From assembly GCA_029706075.1 (NCBI GenBank), contig JAINUG010000086.1, positions 1,054,001-1,118,000 of the forward strand: DNA of 64,000 nt, written 5' to 3'. Below are positions 62,075 to 64,000 of this stretch, in pieces. This stretch comes from Aldrovandia affinis (lineage: Eukaryota > Chordata > Actinopteri > Notacanthiformes > Halosauridae). Both the position numbers and the translations under genes were made by a program. Below the pieces are notes generated by a model that was given only the letters and a program-made list of their open reading frames with translations, had not been told where the DNA came from and ran no database searches. How positions within the stretch are numbered: position 1 is the stretch's first letter; the number at the start of each line of letters is the position of its first letter.

Positions 62075-63188
62075 CAGGTAATTGCCATAATAAAGGAAAC
62101 AGTTGAGTAAATGAGGGATACAAACTATATTTAAAGCAGGTGCTTCCACACAGGTGTGGTTTGTGAGGTAATGAAGCAATTAACATCCCATCATGCTTAG
62201 GGTCATGTATAAAAATGCTGGACAGGCCCAGTTTCTCATAATTTTGGCAAAGGTGATGTTGGTAGTCTGAGAGAAAGACATCATCAACTAAGGCAACTGT
62301 GGTCGAAAGTGCATACTCCTGGATTGTGATGTCCTTACATTTGTTCAAGATGCAAGGCAAAATAGATGAGCAACTCTGAATCAGTTGACTGCAAATATCA
62401 ATCTAGGGCGTGAGCAGGCAGTTTCATCAAGAACAGTCCGTTGAGAACTTCAGAGAGTTCATACTATGGTCAGGTTGCAGTACAAAAACTCCTTATTGTA
62501 CCTAAAAATGCATGTATGCAAGTAAAGTAGTGCAAATAACACAAACAGTGGTCTACTGTGCATGGAAAAGTCATATGGTAAGATGAGTCATCCTTCACCT
62601 TGTTCTCAAAAATCAGATGTGTGCATGTGTGGATGTCAAAATAAACCTATAGGTTTGAGCGCTTGTTTCCCAAGCTGAAGAGTTTTGTTATCTGTTAAGG
62701 ATCTGTTATGGTGTGGGGTGCATTTTCCTGGCATGGTTTAGATCCACTCTACCCCCTAGAGGGAAAAGTAAACACCAATAAATACAAAGCCATTCTGAGT
62801 GATCACCTCCATGCTATGGCGCAGCACTTCTATCCTAATGATTCCCCCATCCACAGGGCATGAGTGATCACTGAATGGCTTGATGAGCATGAAAACGATG
62901 TAAACCACATGCCATGGCCGTCTGAGTCACCAGATCCCAACCCAACTGAACACTTATGGGAGATTCTGGAGCAGCGTCTGAAAGAGCATTTTCCACCACC
63001 ATCAACAAAACACCAAATGATGGAATTTCTCGTGGAAGAATGGTGTTGCATCCCTCCATTAGAGTTCCAGACAGTTATAGGATCTATGCCAAGGCACACT
63101 GAAGCTGTTCTGGCAGTTCGTTTTGGCCCACACCATATTAAGACACTTTGTTGGTGTTGGTGTTTTCTTTATTTTGTACAGTTACCTG
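62075..63188 (+). mobile_element. Tc1-like transposon (family 1), full length but decayed
   Basis: 1,114 bp between TA dinucleotides (62073-62074, 63189-63190). Inverted ends CAGGTAATTGCCATAATAAA and, complemented from the right, CAGGTAACTGTACAAAATAA. The C-terminal catalytic part reads SPDPNPTEHLWEILEQRLKE and FLVEEWCCIPPLEFQ at 62864-63150, including the DPNPTEHLW region that ends with the third catalytic acidic residue. The N-terminal part is shifted. Confidence 0.87.
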
Positions 63189-63429
63189 TACACGTTCAAT
63201 GATGATGACAAGAATTTCACTCTGTCATTGACCCTCAAAATATGGATAGATTGCAATATAAATAAAAATAGTTTTCCACTCTTCCTTTTATTGTAGCTTT
63301 GAACGTTTTGTCAGAGAACAGACTGTGGGGGTGGTGGGGGGGGGAGATGACTCACAATCAGCAGCCATCACCAGTATGGTGCTGACGGAGTTGGATTTCA
63401 AGAAATCCCCAGACCCTAACGGGGACCCA

Positions 63430-63800
63430 CTCCAGACCGTCTCCCAGCCGCCAGTGACCTGCCCAGGGAATGAGTCAGCGTTCCTCCCTGCAGTCTGAGC
63501 AGACGGCTCGGAGCTCAGAGAGCGGCGGGGGCCGCCATGAGCGCGGTGGCACAGACAGACGCAGCGATCCCGCTCGCCGCCGTGCTCGGGTGATGAAGTG
63601 CAAGCGGACGACGACGCGGGTTAGCGATTGGGTCGTGCGTCAGTCGCCCCCTCATCCCCCCGGGCACATTGGCGGGGAAGTGGGTGCCAGTGAGTGGGCG
63701 GGACTGTGCTCCAGATGCTCGCCGATACTTCGGCCAGACGGAGCACCTCGGTCATGGTGCGGGGGGGGGGGGTCACCGTCACAGATTTTAATCAAGAGGC
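63430..63800. promoter_or_regulatory. CpG-rich intronic block with AP-1/MARE-like site
   Basis: GC- and CpG-dense stretch with TGAGTCAGC at 63472-63480 and a G run at 63759-63769. The plus-strand open frame 63470-63844 has no recognisable domain. It might be a regulatory element or an unannotated first exon of another transcript; the sequence alone cannot say. Confidence 0.35.
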
Positions 63801-63844
63801 TCATTCCCATCCACCCCCACCCCTACTTTTTTTGGACTAATTGA

Positions 63845-64000
63845 GCATGAAATGGCAGTTCAATATGCATTCTGGGAGAGGGAGGGGGGGAGACTGAGGG
63901 GAAAGAAAGCTTAGAGAAAGAGATGGAGAGCTGCTGAAGGTAGAGAAAGAAGGAAATGGAGAGAGAATGGGAGCATTAAGCAGCTAAATGGAGAGGGAGG
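63845..64000. repeat. GA-rich simple sequence at window edge
   Basis: GAGAGGGAGGGGGG, AAAGAAAGC and GAGAGAATGG-type purine-rich repeats. Confidence 0.75.

Noticed and set aside
63470-63844. 124-codon plus-strand frame
   Set aside because: Same reasoning: GC-rich, Arg/Pro/Ser composition, no recognisable family.
1-64000. CRISPR arrays, operons, bacterial or prophage genes
   Set aside because: The window is vertebrate intronic DNA; no regularly spaced repeats of CRISPR type and no compact coding blocks occur.

Overview
The window is animal nuclear DNA, almost certainly from a ray-finned fish. It has a multi-exon vertebrate gene with GT-AG introns and a dense, nested load of fish-type mobile elements: Tc1, hAT, piggyBac-like and Harbinger DNA transposons, L2, CR1 and other LINEs, tRNA-derived SINEs with LINE-like tails, and solo LTRs. 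I cannot name the species. The repeat mixture and long introns would fit an early-branching actinopterygian, but that is only an impression.

One gene fills the window on the minus strand: a homologue of IGSF9B (Turtle homologue B), a synaptic immunoglobulin-superfamily adhesion protein. Thirteen constitutive coding exons can be placed to the base. They run from the first half of the third Ig domain (60627) to a stop codon at 2643. Every junction has matching phases and together they encode 1,099 residues: Ig3, Ig4, Ig5, two fibronectin III repeats, one transmembrane helix and a long Pro/Ser-rich cytoplasmic tail. The promoter, signal peptide, Ig1 and Ig2 lie beyond position 64000. Two further in-frame segments (9022-9108 and 8125-8220) look like phase-symmetric cassette exons that would lengthen the juxtamembrane part of the tail. 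The first has a long CU-rich tract upstream.

Layout from left to right: 1-2642 is downstream/3' UTR sequence with a SINE. 2643-4299 is the large last exon. 4300-21694 holds the linker, transmembrane and FN3 exons in introns with a Tc1 remnant carrying two MITEs. 21695-37385 holds one FN3 exon and two long introns with SINEs, a solo LTR, an interstitial telomere-like tract and a hAT element with a piggyBac-like element inside it. 37386-38659 is a compact cluster of Ig4/Ig5 exons. 38660-46562 is an intron made almost wholly of mobile elements (a 3.07-kb LINE with 11-bp target duplications, a Tc1 broken by an L2 and a SINE, a second Tc1, and an RLE-type LINE remnant). 46563-50444 holds two Ig exons and a CpG-rich block with CRE and MEF2 sites. 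50445-60485 has a solo LTR and a 4.35-kb CR1 that split a 36-bp minisatellite. 60486-64000 holds the first visible exon, a Tc1 copy and a second CpG-rich block.

I saw no convincing new multi-gene system. The items most worth checking are the two cassette exons, a stop codon embedded in a splice donor, the CpG/CRE/MEF2 block, and the dated nesting order of the mobile elements.
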